From Sphingobacteriales bacterium 46-32 (GTDB lineage Bacteria; Bacteroidota; Bacteroidia; Chitinophagales; Chitinophagaceae): 64,000 nucleotides of DNA. Both the position numbers and the translations under genes were made by a program. The stretch's first letter is position 1. Every line of letters begins with the position of its first letter. Of the stretch, positions 46,808 to 56,422 are shown piece by piece. Under the pieces are notes generated by a model that made no database searches, was not told where the DNA came from, and was given only the letters and a program-made list of their open reading frames with translations. The DNA lies in contig MKTY01000024.1 of the NCBI GenBank assembly GCA_001898485.1, positions 124,001 to 188,000 of the forward strand, given 5' to 3'.

Positions 46808-49800
46808 ATGAGTAGTAAAAAGCAGTCATCTGCCAAAAGCGGATTACAGTTTCGTCGTCGTTTTACGAGCGATGCTGTAAATGTATTTGATATGTTCGAG
46901 TATGACTACCGTACCTCGGTGATCCGTAATCCCTCGGGTGAGGTAGTATTTGAAATGAATAATGTTGAAGTGCCGAAGCAGTGGAGTCAGATAGCCACCG
47001 ACATTCTTGCGCAGAAATATTTTCGCAAGGCTGGTGTGCCGCAACCCGATGGCAGCCTGGGTCGCGAAACTTCTGCGAAGCAGGTCGCTCACCGCATGGC
47101 CAACTGCTGGCGGGCATGGGGTGAACGTTATAATTATTTTGCAAGCAAACAGGACGCACAGGTATTTTATGATGAGCTGGTTTATTCCATACTCAACCAG
47201 ATGTGTGTGCCCAATTCCCCTCAATGGTTCAATACCGGCCTGCATGAATCATATGGTATCACCGGTAAACCACAGGGCCACTATTATGTGGCCCCCGCAG
47301 ATGGTCAGCTCAAGAAATCACAAAATGCGTATGAACGTCCCCAGCCTCACGCCTGCTTTATTCTGAGCGTGGATGATGACCTGGTAAACGAAGGAGGCAT
47401 TATGGACCTGTGGGTGCGTGAAGCACGTATTTTCAAATACGGTTCCGGTGTGGGTACCAATTACTCCAACCTGCGTGGTGAAGGAGAAAAGCTGAGTGGC
47501 GGCGGTACCTCCAGCGGTCTGATGAGTTTCCTTAAAATCGGTGACCGTGCTGCAGGAGCTATTAAGAGCGGCGGCACTACCCGTCGTGCCGCCAAGATGG
47601 TATGTCTTGACCTCGACCATCCTGAAATTGTAGAGTTCATCAACTGGAAAGTGGAAGAAGAGAAGAAAGTAGGTGCACTCATCAATGCAGGTTACTCTTC
47701 TGATTATGAAGGAGAAGCTTATCGTACAGTCAGCGGTCAGAATTCCAATAACTCTGTTCGTATTCCCAATAGCTTTTTCGATAAACTGAAAAATGGCGAA
47801 GACTGGGAACTCACCGGCCGCATGGATGGCCGGGTGATGAAGAAAGTGCCTTCGCGCGAACTCTGGAATCAGATTGCTTATGCTGCCTGGCGTTGTGCAG
47901 ACCCGGGTACGCAGTACAATACCACCATCAATGAATGGCATACCTGCCCGGCAGGTGGTCCGATCCGCGCGTCAAATCCCTGTTCGGAGTACATGTTTCT
48001 CGACAATACTGCCTGCAACCTGGCATCGGCCAACCTCATGAAATTTTACGATGCAGAGAAAAATCTGTTTGATGTAGAAGGCTATGAGTATAACTGCCGC
48101 CTGTGGACGGTGGTGCTGGAAATATCTGTACTGATGGCTCAGTTCCCCTCACGTGAAGTGGCGCAACTGAGCTACGAATACCGTACACTGGGCCTGGGTT
48201 ATGCCAACCTCGGTACTCTTCTGATGGTTAGCGGTATTCCCTACGATAGCGAAGAGGCGCGTGGTATTGCCGGAGCGATCACCGCTATTATGACCGGGGT
48301 GTCGTATAAGACATCAGCTGAAATGGCAGCCACCCTGGGCGCATTTCCGCGTTACGAAGAAAATAAAGAATCCATGTTGCGTGTAATGCGCAATCATCGC
48401 CTGGCTGCATACGATGCGGATGAGTATGAAGGGCTGAGCCTGAAACCCGTTGGACTGAAAGCGCAATACTGCCCTGATTACATGCTGAAAGCGGCCTGTA
48501 AGGCATGGGACGATGCGGTAGAACTGGGTGAGAAATATGGTTACCGCAATGCGCAGGCAACAGTGATAGCACCCACAGGCACTATTGGCCTGGTAATGGA
48601 TTGCGATACTACTGGTGTGGAGCCTGATTTTGCACTGGTAAAATTCAAAAAACTGTCTGGCGGAGGGTATTTCAAAATCATCAACCAGTCGGTACCCGTA
48701 GCGTTGAAAAACCTCGGCTACAGCCAGCGTGAATCTGATGCGATCATCAAATATGCTGTTGGTAATGCTTCTTTTGCAGGCGCACCTTTTATCAACCATC
48801 AGACGTTGAGCGAAAAAGGATTTATTGCCGATGAGATTAAACGACTGGATGCAGCAGTAGCAACTGCTTTTGATATTTCTTTTGTATTCAATAAATATAC
48901 CTTAGGTGAGGAGTGTTTACAGCGGCTCGGTTTTGTTCCTGAGCAGTACAACAACTTTGAATGGAGTCTGCTGGAGGCGCTTGGATTCACTGAAGAGCAG
49001 ATTGAGGCTGCCAACGATTACGTTTGTGGCACCATGATGCTGGAGGGAGCCCCGTTCCTGAAAGAGGAACATCTGCCCGTTTTTGACTGTGCCAACAAAT
49101 GCGGAAAAAAAGGCCAGCGCTACATTCATGCGCATGGCCATATCCGCATGATGGGAGCAGCGCAACCGTTTATCAGCGGCGCTATTTCCAAAACTATCAA
49201 CCTGCCGCATGAAGCTTCGGTAGAAGAAATTGCTGATGCTTATCTGCTGAGCTGGGAACTGGGCCTGAAAGCCTGCGCGCTTTATCGCGATGGCTCCAAG
49301 CTTTCACAACCCCTCAGCAATAAGTCAGACAAGAAGAAAAAGAAAGAAGATGTTGCAGCTGCTACAGAAACTGTTGAAGAAACAACAGATGATGCCATGC
49401 TGGCCAGCAATATCGTTGACATGAGCCGGCTTACTGTAGAGGAATTGCTGGATGAGGTGCAAAAACGTGTACAGGCATCGCCCGACACCAAACTGAAACG
49501 TAAACTGGCCAGTATCGTAGAGCGTCGCACCCTGCCGGCCAAGCGCCGCGGGTTTACACAAAAAGCCAAGATCAATGGCCAGGCTGTATTCCTGCGTACG
49601 GGCGAGTATGGAGATGGCACACTTGGTGAAATATTCATCGACATGGCCAAGGAAGGCGCAACCATGCGTAGCATGATGAACTGCTTTGCGATTTCCATTT
49701 CCATCGGCCTGCAGTATGGTGTGCCACTGGAAGAGTTTGTTGATAAATTCGCCTTTACCAAATTCGATCCTTCCGGTTTTGTAGAGCATCCTAATATCAA

Positions 49801-50194
49801 ATCAACTACTTCTATTGTTGACTTTATCTTCCGTGTACTTGGTTATGAATACCTGGGACGTACTGATCTGGTACATGTGCTGGATAAACCCGAAGTAATG
49901 AATACCGGCGCCGATGACTGGGATGATATTCCTTCAAACCTGGAGTATGTCAGGGAGCCTGAACTGTCAAGCATACGCATCACTCCTTCTGCCGGAACCA
50001 TCACCCCTCAGCCCGCCAAGCAGCAACGCACGCAGCAGGCAGTGAAGTCAGACGGCGGTATGGATGCAGTAAATGCGGCTGCCAAAAATATGCAGAGTGA
50101 TGCGCCTGCCTGTAATGTGTGTGGTCATATCATGATGCGCAGTGGCACCTGCTACAAATGTCTCAACTGCGGCAATCAGGGCGGGTGCAGTTAA
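46808..50194 (+). CDS. nrdJ: Vitamin B12-dependent (class II) ribonucleoside-diphosphate reductase
   Basis: NrdJ reduces ribonucleotides using adenosylcobalamin and works with or without oxygen. The 1128 residues open with the N-terminal RNR domain (WRAWGERYNYFASKQDAQVF, CVPNSPQWFNTGL) and continue with KYGSGVGTNYSNLRGEGE, the active-site region NPCSEYMFLDNTACNLAS, where Cys and Glu support the thiyl radical, and VIAPTGTIGLVMDCDTTGVEPDF. After a Lys-rich linker (KSDKKKKKED) comes the TSCPD domain (RTGEYGDGTLGEIFIDMAKEG). The end is a zinc-ribbon-like Cys cluster (CNVCG, CYKCLNCGNQGGC) with redox cysteines. No cobalamin riboswitch or NrdR box could be recognised upstream. The gene is flanked on both sides by repeat arrays. 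Confidence 0.96.
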   Translation: MSSKKQSSAKSGLQFRRRFTSDAVNVFDMFEYDYRTSVIRNPSGEVVFEMNNVEVPKQWSQIATDILAQKYFRKAGVPQPDGSLGRETSAKQVAHRMANCWRAWGERYNYFASKQDAQVFYDELVYSILNQMCVPNSPQWFNTGLHESYGITGKPQGHYYVAPADGQLKKSQNAYERPQPHACFILSVDDDLVNEGGIMDLWVREARIFKYGSGVGTNYSNLRGEGEKLSGGGTSSGLMSFLKIGDRAAGAIKSGGTTRRAAKMVCLDLDHPEIVEFINWKVEEEKKVGALINAGYSSDYEGEAYRTVSGQNSNNSVRIPNSFFDKLKNGEDWELTGRMDGRVMKKVPSRELWNQIAYAAWRCADPGTQYNTTINEWHTCPAGGPIRASNPCSEYMFLDNTACNLASANLMKFYDAEKNLFDVEGYEYNCRLWTVVLEISVLMAQFPSREVAQLSYEYRTLGLGYANLGTLLMVSGIPYDSEEARGIAGAITAIMTGVSYKTSAEMAATLGAFPRYEENKESMLRVMRNHRLAAYDADEYEGLSLKPVGLKAQYCPDYMLKAACKAWDDAVELGEKYGYRNAQATVIAPTGTIGLVMDCDTTGVEPDFALVKFKKLSGGGYFKIINQSVPVALKNLGYSQRESDAIIKYAVGNASFAGAPFINHQTLSEKGFIADEIKRLDAAVATAFDISFVFNKYTLGEECLQRLGFVPEQYNNFEWSLLEALGFTEEQIEAANDYVCGTMMLEGAPFLKEEHLPVFDCANKCGKKGQRYIHAHGHIRMMGAAQPFISGAISKTINLPHEASVEEIADAYLLSWELGLKACALYRDGSKLSQPLSNKSDKKKKKEDVAAATETVEETTDDAMLASNIVDMSRLTVEELLDEVQKRVQASPDTKLKRKLASIVERRTLPAKRRGFTQKAKINGQAVFLRTGEYGDGTLGEIFIDMAKEGATMRSMMNCFAISISIGLQYGVPLEEFVDKFAFTKFDPSGFVEHPNIKSTTSIVDFIFRVLGYEYLGRTDLVHVLDKPEVMNTGADDWDDIPSNLEYVREPELSSIRITPSAGTITPQPAKQQRTQQAVKSDGGMDAVNAAAKNMQSDAPACNVCGHIMMRSGTCYKCLNCGNQGGCS

Positions 50195-50247
50195 GCTAAA
50201 TCATCGTACGGACGGAAAACCACTATAGTCTCACAAGTGTTATCCAG

Positions 50248-50278
50248 ATCCCGCTTCGAAAGGAGCGGGATTTTTTTA
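50248..50278 (+). terminator. Terminator of nrdJ
   Basis: Stem atcccgct(tc) / (gg)agcgggat closed by a GAAA tetraloop, then seven T. Confidence 0.88.
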
Positions 50279-50285
50279 GTGGACG

Positions 50286-50394
50286 GTTAACAGTTGACAG
50301 TGGACAGTTGACAGAAAGTTTTAAGTAATAAGTATTAAGTTATAGGTAGAATATACATTTCTCTTCTGTTCACTGTCAACCGTCCACTGTTAAC
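50286..50394. repeat. 29-bp imperfect inverted repeat around taag words
   Basis: The left arm 50286-50314 (gttaacagttgacagtgg...) and the right arm 50366-50394 match at 24 of 29 positions when one is reversed. The 51 bp between them hold ttaagtaataagtattaag words. The right arm ends five bases before the stop codon of the CE2-like gene at 50399. The words match those upstream of nrdJ. Confidence 0.7.
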
Positions 50395-50398
50395 TACT

Positions 50399-51481
50399 TT
50401 ACCACCGCATTCTCTTCCTGATATACGCACTCAACTCAGCTGCCATAGCTGTGTGTTCCTGCAGATTGGGGTGATAGCTGCAGCCGCCAATGTATCTGTT
50501 CTGAAAAAAATAATGGCTTATACGTTTGTCGCCAAGCTGGTGCAGGTTTTGTTCAACAGCAGTTATATAGCGGCGAAGTGTGCTGTCGAGAGGTTTATCG
50601 CCCATAGGGCTGGTGAGCAGGATAATTTCTGCGCGGCGGTATTGCCTGCGGATAGTCTGCAGAAAATTCACGTAGGCGCTGCAAAAGGCGGCGGAGTCCT
50701 GGATGCCGTCATTCTGGCCAAGACATACAGTAACCACATCGGGCTGGTACTGTTTAAAATCCCAGGCAATCCCCTCTGTAGCAATATTTGTTTTGTCGAA
50801 TATCTGCGGCATTATATTCTTTTTATCGCAGCAGCTTTTGATGAGCCCGATACCCGATTCGGAAGTGAGATGCCATTGTGCATTGAGTAGTCGTGCGCTT
50901 TGTGGCCCATAAGCCATGTATGCACTGTGCTGGTCATACCATTCGCCACTACCGCATTTGATGGCTGCGTCATAATTGCCCATTCCGCAGGTAATGGAAT
51001 TGCCGATAAATTCTATTTTCCGTTTGGGCACTTTGCGGACAGGCAGAAGTTGTGTGCAAATGACAGCTGTTGGTTGCAGAAAGCCGATACTTGCTTCGGT
51101 GTCTTTGCATACCACTATTTCATGCTCACCATCAGACAGACCACTGGCAAGTACGATCCTGTTGAGGCTGTCTGTGGTCTGAATACGTACCGGCGTGCTG
51201 TTGTCGACAATGATGTGGAGATAATTGTGTGATTTTCCCCATTTCTCCTCATCCTTTATTTCCAGTACACAATAACTGCCTTTGAAGCGGATCGTCATAT
51301 ATACTCCTGATGCCCAGAAGCGGGGCCCGGCAGTATTACTGCGATCCGTTCTGCCGATGATTTTGATATACTTATGTCCGGCAGGGTAGCGTGTGCTGTC
51401 TGTATGACTTTTGGCCAGCAGGCGCTGACAGAACAATAGTGTTACAGTTATTAAGAAGATACGAACGCGCATAGCGGGCAA
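50399..51481 (-). CDS. CE2-like carbohydrate acetyl esterase (SGNH hydrolase)
   Basis: A 360-residue exported esterase with the signal peptide MRVRIFLITVTLLFCQRLLA (from the ATG at 51472; the ATG at 51481 is also possible). The first half is a beta-sandwich, ending in the CE2-type strand EASIGFLQPTAVICTQLLP. The SGNH domain begins with KIEFIGNSITCGMGN (catalytic Ser), then VTVCLGQNDG and the His in SYHPNLQEHTAMA. The jelly-roll-plus-SGNH order and a His without the usual preceding Asp fit family CE2, whose members remove acetyl groups from xylan or mannan. Its ATG at 51481 is the base next to the stop of the SGNH gene upstream, so the two form an operon. Confidence 0.82.
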   Translation of the reverse strand: MPAMRVRIFLITVTLLFCQRLLAKSHTDSTRYPAGHKYIKIIGRTDRSNTAGPRFWASGVYMTIRFKGSYCVLEIKDEEKWGKSHNYLHIIVDNSTPVRIQTTDSLNRIVLASGLSDGEHEIVVCKDTEASIGFLQPTAVICTQLLPVRKVPKRKIEFIGNSITCGMGNYDAAIKCGSGEWYDQHSAYMAYGPQSARLLNAQWHLTSESGIGLIKSCCDKKNIMPQIFDKTNIATEGIAWDFKQYQPDVVTVCLGQNDGIQDSAAFCSAYVNFLQTIRRQYRRAEIILLTSPMGDKPLDSTLRRYITAVEQNLHQLGDKRISHYFFQNRYIGGCSYHPNLQEHTAMAAELSAYIRKRMRW

Positions 51482-52147
51482 TTAGTTCTTTAATAAATGT
51501 GGCTCAATCAGCGGTTTCCAGATGGCATAGCCTTTTGCATTCATATGCAGGTTATCTGATTTGAAAATATCAGTCATTATGCTGCCGTCCTTATTAAGCA
51601 TATGATGGAATACGTCGATAAAAACGGTATTCTTTTTTTTGCGGATAAATTTTTTGATAAGCTTGTTGCCTTCTTTCATTGTCTTCAGATTCTTTTCGCG
51701 TGAGGGGCTTGGCTTCATGGAAATGTAAGCAATGGGGATTTTGGGGTAACGGCTCCTGATGAGGCTGTGCAATTCTTTAAAACGGTTGAGGATGGTTTGC
51801 CCGGTTACATTAGCACCACCCAGGTCGTTTTCGCCGCAATAGATCACGATCTGCTTTGGGTTGTAACGGAAAATAACATCCTCTGCATACATGATCAGGT
51901 GGGGAAGGGAGGATCCGCCAAAACCGCGGTTAAGAATGGGGTAACCCGGAAAATAGTCTTTTACATCTTTCCATAAAGTAAACGAAGAGCTGCCAATAAA
52001 AAGGATGGGGCGCTCGGGAGGCGCATTCAGTGAATCCAGTTTTTTGAAATACCTGACCTCGTTGATAAAAGGCTGTTCAGTATTTTGGGAAAAAGAGGTG
52101 AAGCTGTTGATCAGCAGCAGTGCCGCTATAAGGAAACGTACTTTCAT
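51482..52147 (-). CDS. GDSL/SGNH-type esterase, exported
   Basis: A 221-residue single-domain esterase with the signal peptide MKVRFLIAALLLINSFTSFSQ. Blocks are ILFIGSSSFTLWKDV (nucleophile Ser), NRGFGGSSL (Gly block), VIYCGENDLGG (Asn block) and SDNLHMNAKGYAIW (Asp-x-x-His). The catalytic set is complete. The substrate is unknown, but it shares an operon with the CE2-like esterase (next on this strand, no gap) and the AraC regulator (30 bp upstream), and the operon diverges from the SusC/SusD mannan genes. A role in removing acetyl or other ester groups from mannan is therefore likely, by inference. Confidence 0.86.
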   Translation of the reverse strand: MKVRFLIAALLLINSFTSFSQNTEQPFINEVRYFKKLDSLNAPPERPILFIGSSSFTLWKDVKDYFPGYPILNRGFGGSSLPHLIMYAEDVIFRYNPKQIVIYCGENDLGGANVTGQTILNRFKELHSLIRSRYPKIPIAYISMKPSPSREKNLKTMKEGNKLIKKFIRKKKNTVFIDVFHHMLNKDGSIMTDIFKSDNLHMNAKGYAIWKPLIEPHLLKN

Positions 52148-52177
52148 TGGTAATTTATTTCAATGATAAAAGAATGG

Positions 52178-53053
52178 TTAAATGAATACACGGCTGCCAT
52201 AGGTATAGTTTTCACGAAACTCTTTGGGGGTACAGCCCTTTTTCTTTTTAAAGATCCGGTTGAAGTTGGATATGTTGTTGAAACCGCAATTGTAGGCTAC
52301 TTCCGATACAGATTGGCTGGTGTCGATGAGCATACGGGAGGCATGCCCCAGTCTTATTTCAATCAGGCTGTCGATGAAGCTGATACCGGTATGCATTTTA
52401 AAAAACCGGCTGAAAGATACTTCCGTCATATTGGTAAGGCGGGCGGCATCGGCTAGCACGACGGTTTTGTCAAAATTCAGATTGATGTACTCCATTACCT
52501 TTTCAATACGCCGGCTGTTGTAAGATGGTTGCAGGTTGCTGAAAGAAGCGTCTGAAAGCGTACGCATATTCCGGGAAATGGACAGGTCGTGGAATATCGA
52601 CATCAATTCCAGCACGGAATCAAATCCCTGTTTGGTCTTAAGCTGTTTGAGTCTGGGGGCCAGCTGTTCCGCTGTAGCTTCCGAAAACAGGATACCTCTT
52701 TTTGACTTTTCAAACATTTCGCGCATAAAGTGGAGCTGATTTCGGCGCAGAAATCTTTCATCAAACAGGTCTTTGTGAAACTGGATGGTTACTTCGTGTA
52801 TCTGTTTGCTTTTGCATTTATGCGTTTGCCATACATGAGGCAGGTTGGGACCTACCAGTACCAGCTCGTGATTGCCGATCTCTTCAATATGGTCGCCCAC
52901 CATACGCCGGGCACCGGCCGCATGCTGAATAAGATTGAGCTCAAACTCTTCATGATAATGGAGCGGAAAGTCGAATTCTGATTTCGTCCGGGAGAAAAGG
53001 GTAAAGCAATCGCTGCTCGTCAGTGGCGTGATCTCCTTAAGGATGTTTTGCAT
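52178..53053 (-). CDS. AraC-family transcriptional regulator
   Basis: A 291-residue one-component regulator. The N-terminal cupin-like domain (about 1-150) has FPLHYHEEFELNLIQ and LVLVGPNLPHVWQ, a sugar-binding type pocket. The C-terminal two-helix-turn-helix DNA-binding domain has RIEKVMEYINLNFDKTV, LADAARLTNMTEVSFSRFFK and VSEVAYNCGFNNISNFNRIFKKKKGCTPKEFR, the hallmark. It starts the leftward esterase operon and is divergent from the SusC gene, so it most likely controls the mannan genes and may bind the 225-bp gap between them. The inducer is unknown; mannobiose or another mannan sugar is a guess. Confidence 0.93.
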   Translation of the reverse strand: MQNILKEITPLTSSDCFTLFSRTKSEFDFPLHYHEEFELNLIQHAAGARRMVGDHIEEIGNHELVLVGPNLPHVWQTHKCKSKQIHEVTIQFHKDLFDERFLRRNQLHFMREMFEKSKRGILFSEATAEQLAPRLKQLKTKQGFDSVLELMSIFHDLSISRNMRTLSDASFSNLQPSYNSRRIEKVMEYINLNFDKTVVLADAARLTNMTEVSFSRFFKMHTGISFIDSLIEIRLGHASRMLIDTSQSVSEVAYNCGFNNISNFNRIFKKKKGCTPKEFRENYTYGSRVFI

Positions 53054-53211
53054 AAACAGGATAAAATAGTATCAGTGTCTTCTAAAAATAAGTTCCGGAT
53101 TTTTTTCTGTTCAGGGCCCGGAAATACTTGATTTTCTACGGAGTCAGGCGAATTAAAGCTAACAATATTTCAAGCACTGTTCAAATTTGTATAAATAAAG
53201 TATTGGTAATG

Positions 53212-53256
53212 GATATAATAGTATTATATCTCGCTTTGACTGGGTGCCTATTTTTG
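53212..53256 (+). promoter_or_regulatory. Candidate mannan-locus promoter with operator palindrome
   Basis: An inverted repeat gatataata-g-tattatatc (53212-53230) is followed by tatttttg (53249-53256, exact TAnnTTTG) and the SusC ATG at 53279. No TTTG lies at -33 (one at 53235 is only 10 bp from the -7 element). The palindrome would sit near -42 of the transcript, where an activator could replace the missing -33 contact. Confidence 0.5.
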
Positions 53257-53278
53257 GACAAATAATAATTGTTGCTAT

Positions 53279-56200
53279 ATGAGAAAAGAATTGCTGCTTT
53301 TTTTTCTTCTGTCGTTGTTGTCTGTGACGGCAGTACTGGCACAGACCCGGACTGTCTCGGGTACAGTGCTCACCGAGCAGGGACAGCCGCTATCGGGTGC
53401 CACTGTAGCCCCGAAGGGCTCCAAGCGATCGGTGCTTACAGACAAAGACGGTAAATTTTCCCTATCAGTATCGGATGACACCAAATTGCTCGTGGTTAGC
53501 TATGTGAGCATGGAAACACTCGAAGTGGCCCTTACCGGTCAAACGTCTTATGTGGTGCAACTGGTGCCTTCTGCATCTGCTACGCTATCGGATGTGGTGG
53601 TGGTAGGTTATGGTACGGCCCGCAAAACAGATCTTACAGGTGCCATACAGCGCATCAGCCGCGAAGACCTGGTAAAAGACATTCCCACCAATATACTGCA
53701 GGCTATGCAGGGCAAACTGGCCGGCGTGAATGTAACGCAGAATGATGGTGCTCCCGGGGCAGGCCTCAGTATCCGTATCCGTGGTTCCAACTCAGTACTT
53801 GGCGGTACAGAACCGCTGTATGTAATTGATGGCGTGCCTTTCAATAACAATAGCAGTGGCGCCACGCCGCAGGCGATCGGCGGAGATGAAAAGCAAACGC
53901 TCAATGCACTGGCCTTTATTGATCCCAACGATATTGAGTCGATCGATATCCTGAAAGACGCCTCCGCCACGGCCATTTATGGCTCACGTGGCGCCAATGG
54001 CGTTGTGCTGATCACAACCCGTAAGGGACGCTCAGGCCGCGACAGGGTAGAACTCAATGCCAGCGTGGGCATAGCAGAAGTATCGAAGAAGCTCAATATG
54101 CTTTCTGCCTATGATTATGTAAAATATCAGAACCTGGCCTACGAAAACTCCAATTTGTACGAGGGCACCAACTATGTAATCCCTTTCCCTACTCCTGAAG
54201 ATTATCAGAACCGCGATGTAAACTGGCAGGATGCTATTTTCAGAAAGGGCATGTATCAGAATTATACGGCCAACTTTTCTGGTGGCAACGAGCAGGGCAA
54301 TCACCGCATTGGCTTCAGCTATCTGGATCAGGAAGGAACTGTAATAAATTCTAACTATAAAAAGTTTGGCATAAGTCTTAACCTCAACCGAAACCTGGGC
54401 AAGCGAATCAAGCTGGGTACAAGTACCTCCATTTCCAAAACCATTACAAATGGAGTAAAAACAGGTACCGATAAATCAGATGCGGCCAGCGCCGGGGTGA
54501 TACGCTCCGCTACTACCTATCCTACCAGCATTTCTGATGTGGAAGGATACGATGAGGCCGGACAGGGTTACTTTATTACCAACCCGGTTATTTACTCGCG
54601 CGATGTGCTCAACCGTGTAACTGGTATAAATATCTTCTCATCCAACTACCTCGAAGTGGCGCTGATGAAGGGATTAAAGTTTCGTCAGAACCTGGGTGTT
54701 AACTATGGCACCAGCACACGCGATCAGTACTATCCCCGTACGGTGTATGAAGGATTCAGCGTGCGTGGCTGGGGGCTCAAAGCCGACAATCTTTTTAACA
54801 GCCTCATCACAGAAAGCATCCTGAATTATACTACTACGATCAATGACCATAGCATCGGCGGTATGGCTGCAGCCACCTACGAGCGCACAGATGGTCAGTG
54901 GAAAAGAGCGGAGGCAAAAACATTCCCCAACGATGTACTTAAAAATGAAAACCTGGCTGCAGGCGAAATGATTATGCCGGTTATCAACAGCCGGTATCAG
55001 TCTACACTTGTTTCTTTCCTGGGACGTGTAAACTATGCGTATAAGGATAAATATCTGCTTAATGCGTCTTATCGCCGCGATGGATCAAGCAAATTTGGCC
55101 GTGAAAATAAATGGGCCGGTTTTTCCTCCTTTGGCGTAGCCTGGAAGCTGTCTAAGGAGAACTTTATGTCGAATGTGCGTGGTGTGAGCGATCTGAAGCT
55201 GCGTTTCAGCTACGGACAATCGGGCAATCAGGGTATCGGCTCTTATGCCTCCCTGTCGAAACTGGCTGTATACAATTATGTATTTGACGGCGGCCTGCAA
55301 ACTGGCCTCGCAGATGATGTGTATGCCGGTGCTGCCAATGAAAACCTGAAATGGGAAACTACATCAGCTTATAATGCCGGCCTTGATCTGGCGCTCTTCA
55401 AAAACCGTCTTACCCTGAGTGTGGATGTGTATCAGAAGAAAACAGAAGATCTGCTGCAGTTTATCACAACTCCCGCCTCTACCGGTTTTGAGCGCCAGTT
55501 GCGCAACTCCGGTTCAGTGCAGAACCGTGGTATAGAAGTACAGCTTGGTGGCGATATCATCAAAGGCAAAAATTTTGAGTGGTCTGCCAATTTCAATATT
55601 GCTTTCAACCGCAACAAGATACTGAGCCTGGGCAGCGATGTACTGGAGCAGTTTGCAGGTAATATATCTACCGGCGACGCCCCATTCATACAGGTGGCAG
55701 GTAAACCAATCGGAGCGTTGTACGGATATGTAGAGGACGGTTATTACGACAATGAAGCCGAAGTACGCAGCGATCCAATGTATGCCAACCAGTCTGATGC
55801 TATCATCAAACGTATGATTGGTGAAGTCAAATACCGCAATTTCGATAACGATCCAACGTCCATATCGGTAACAGACCGTACGTTTATTGGCGATGTAAAC
55901 CCTGATTACACTTTTGGGTTTACCAATAACCTGCGATATGGCCGCTTTGATCTCAGCGTATTTGTAAACGGTGTACAGGGAAATGATATCGTGAACATGA
56001 ATACCCGCTTCAACGGTAATCTGGGCTCATTCAAGAATATTTCTTACGATGTTTATGAAACGGCATGGGCTGGCGGCAAAGACAATAGCCAGGCTACTGG
56101 GCCTAAAATCATGCGTCAGTTCTGGCGCAACATGCTCTTCTCACGCCGGTTTATTGAGGATGGCAGCTTTGTACGTATCAAGAATGTGACACTGGGCTAT

Positions 56201-56401
56201 AATGTGCCTGTATCTTTCCTGAAAGGTGTTACCTCCATGCGGGTTGCCTTTGGTGTAAATAACCTGTATACGTTTACCAACTACTCAGGCTTTGATCCGG
56301 AAATGAACAGCTATGGCGACAATCCGGCTCTCTTTGGTGTAGACCTGGGGGGATATCCCAATGCACGTACTTACAACCTGAGCATTCGTTGCAATTTTTA
56401 A
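53279..56401 (+). CDS. SusC/RagA-type TonB-dependent outer-membrane receptor
   Basis: A 1040-residue receptor that imports oligosaccharides together with a SusD lipoprotein. The signal peptide MRKELLLFFLLSLLSVTAVLA is followed by a carboxypeptidase D regulatory-like domain (VSGTVLTEQGQPLSGATV), the plug DVVVVGYGTARKTDLTGAI through IYGSRGANGVVLITTRKGRSG, and a beta-barrel with late strands TLGYNVPVSFLKG and GGYPNARTYNLSIRCNF. The C-terminus ends in Phe, as outer-membrane proteins do. It heads the rightward mannan operon, with susD after 21 bp. Its ligand is inferred from the neighbours to be a mannan oligosaccharide. Confidence 0.95.
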   Translation: MRKELLLFFLLSLLSVTAVLAQTRTVSGTVLTEQGQPLSGATVAPKGSKRSVLTDKDGKFSLSVSDDTKLLVVSYVSMETLEVALTGQTSYVVQLVPSASATLSDVVVVGYGTARKTDLTGAIQRISREDLVKDIPTNILQAMQGKLAGVNVTQNDGAPGAGLSIRIRGSNSVLGGTEPLYVIDGVPFNNNSSGATPQAIGGDEKQTLNALAFIDPNDIESIDILKDASATAIYGSRGANGVVLITTRKGRSGRDRVELNASVGIAEVSKKLNMLSAYDYVKYQNLAYENSNLYEGTNYVIPFPTPEDYQNRDVNWQDAIFRKGMYQNYTANFSGGNEQGNHRIGFSYLDQEGTVINSNYKKFGISLNLNRNLGKRIKLGTSTSISKTITNGVKTGTDKSDAASAGVIRSATTYPTSISDVEGYDEAGQGYFITNPVIYSRDVLNRVTGINIFSSNYLEVALMKGLKFRQNLGVNYGTSTRDQYYPRTVYEGFSVRGWGLKADNLFNSLITESILNYTTTINDHSIGGMAAATYERTDGQWKRAEAKTFPNDVLKNENLAAGEMIMPVINSRYQSTLVSFLGRVNYAYKDKYLLNASYRRDGSSKFGRENKWAGFSSFGVAWKLSKENFMSNVRGVSDLKLRFSYGQSGNQGIGSYASLSKLAVYNYVFDGGLQTGLADDVYAGAANENLKWETTSAYNAGLDLALFKNRLTLSVDVYQKKTEDLLQFITTPASTGFERQLRNSGSVQNRGIEVQLGGDIIKGKNFEWSANFNIAFNRNKILSLGSDVLEQFAGNISTGDAPFIQVAGKPIGALYGYVEDGYYDNEAEVRSDPMYANQSDAIIKRMIGEVKYRNFDNDPTSISVTDRTFIGDVNPDYTFGFTNNLRYGRFDLSVFVNGVQGNDIVNMNTRFNGNLGSFKNISYDVYETAWAGGKDNSQATGPKIMRQFWRNMLFSRRFIEDGSFVRIKNVTLGYNVPVSFLKGVTSMRVAFGVNNLYTFTNYSGFDPEMNSYGDNPALFGVDLGGYPNARTYNLSIRCNF

Positions 56402-56422
56402 TGCCAAACCGAAAAAGAAGAA

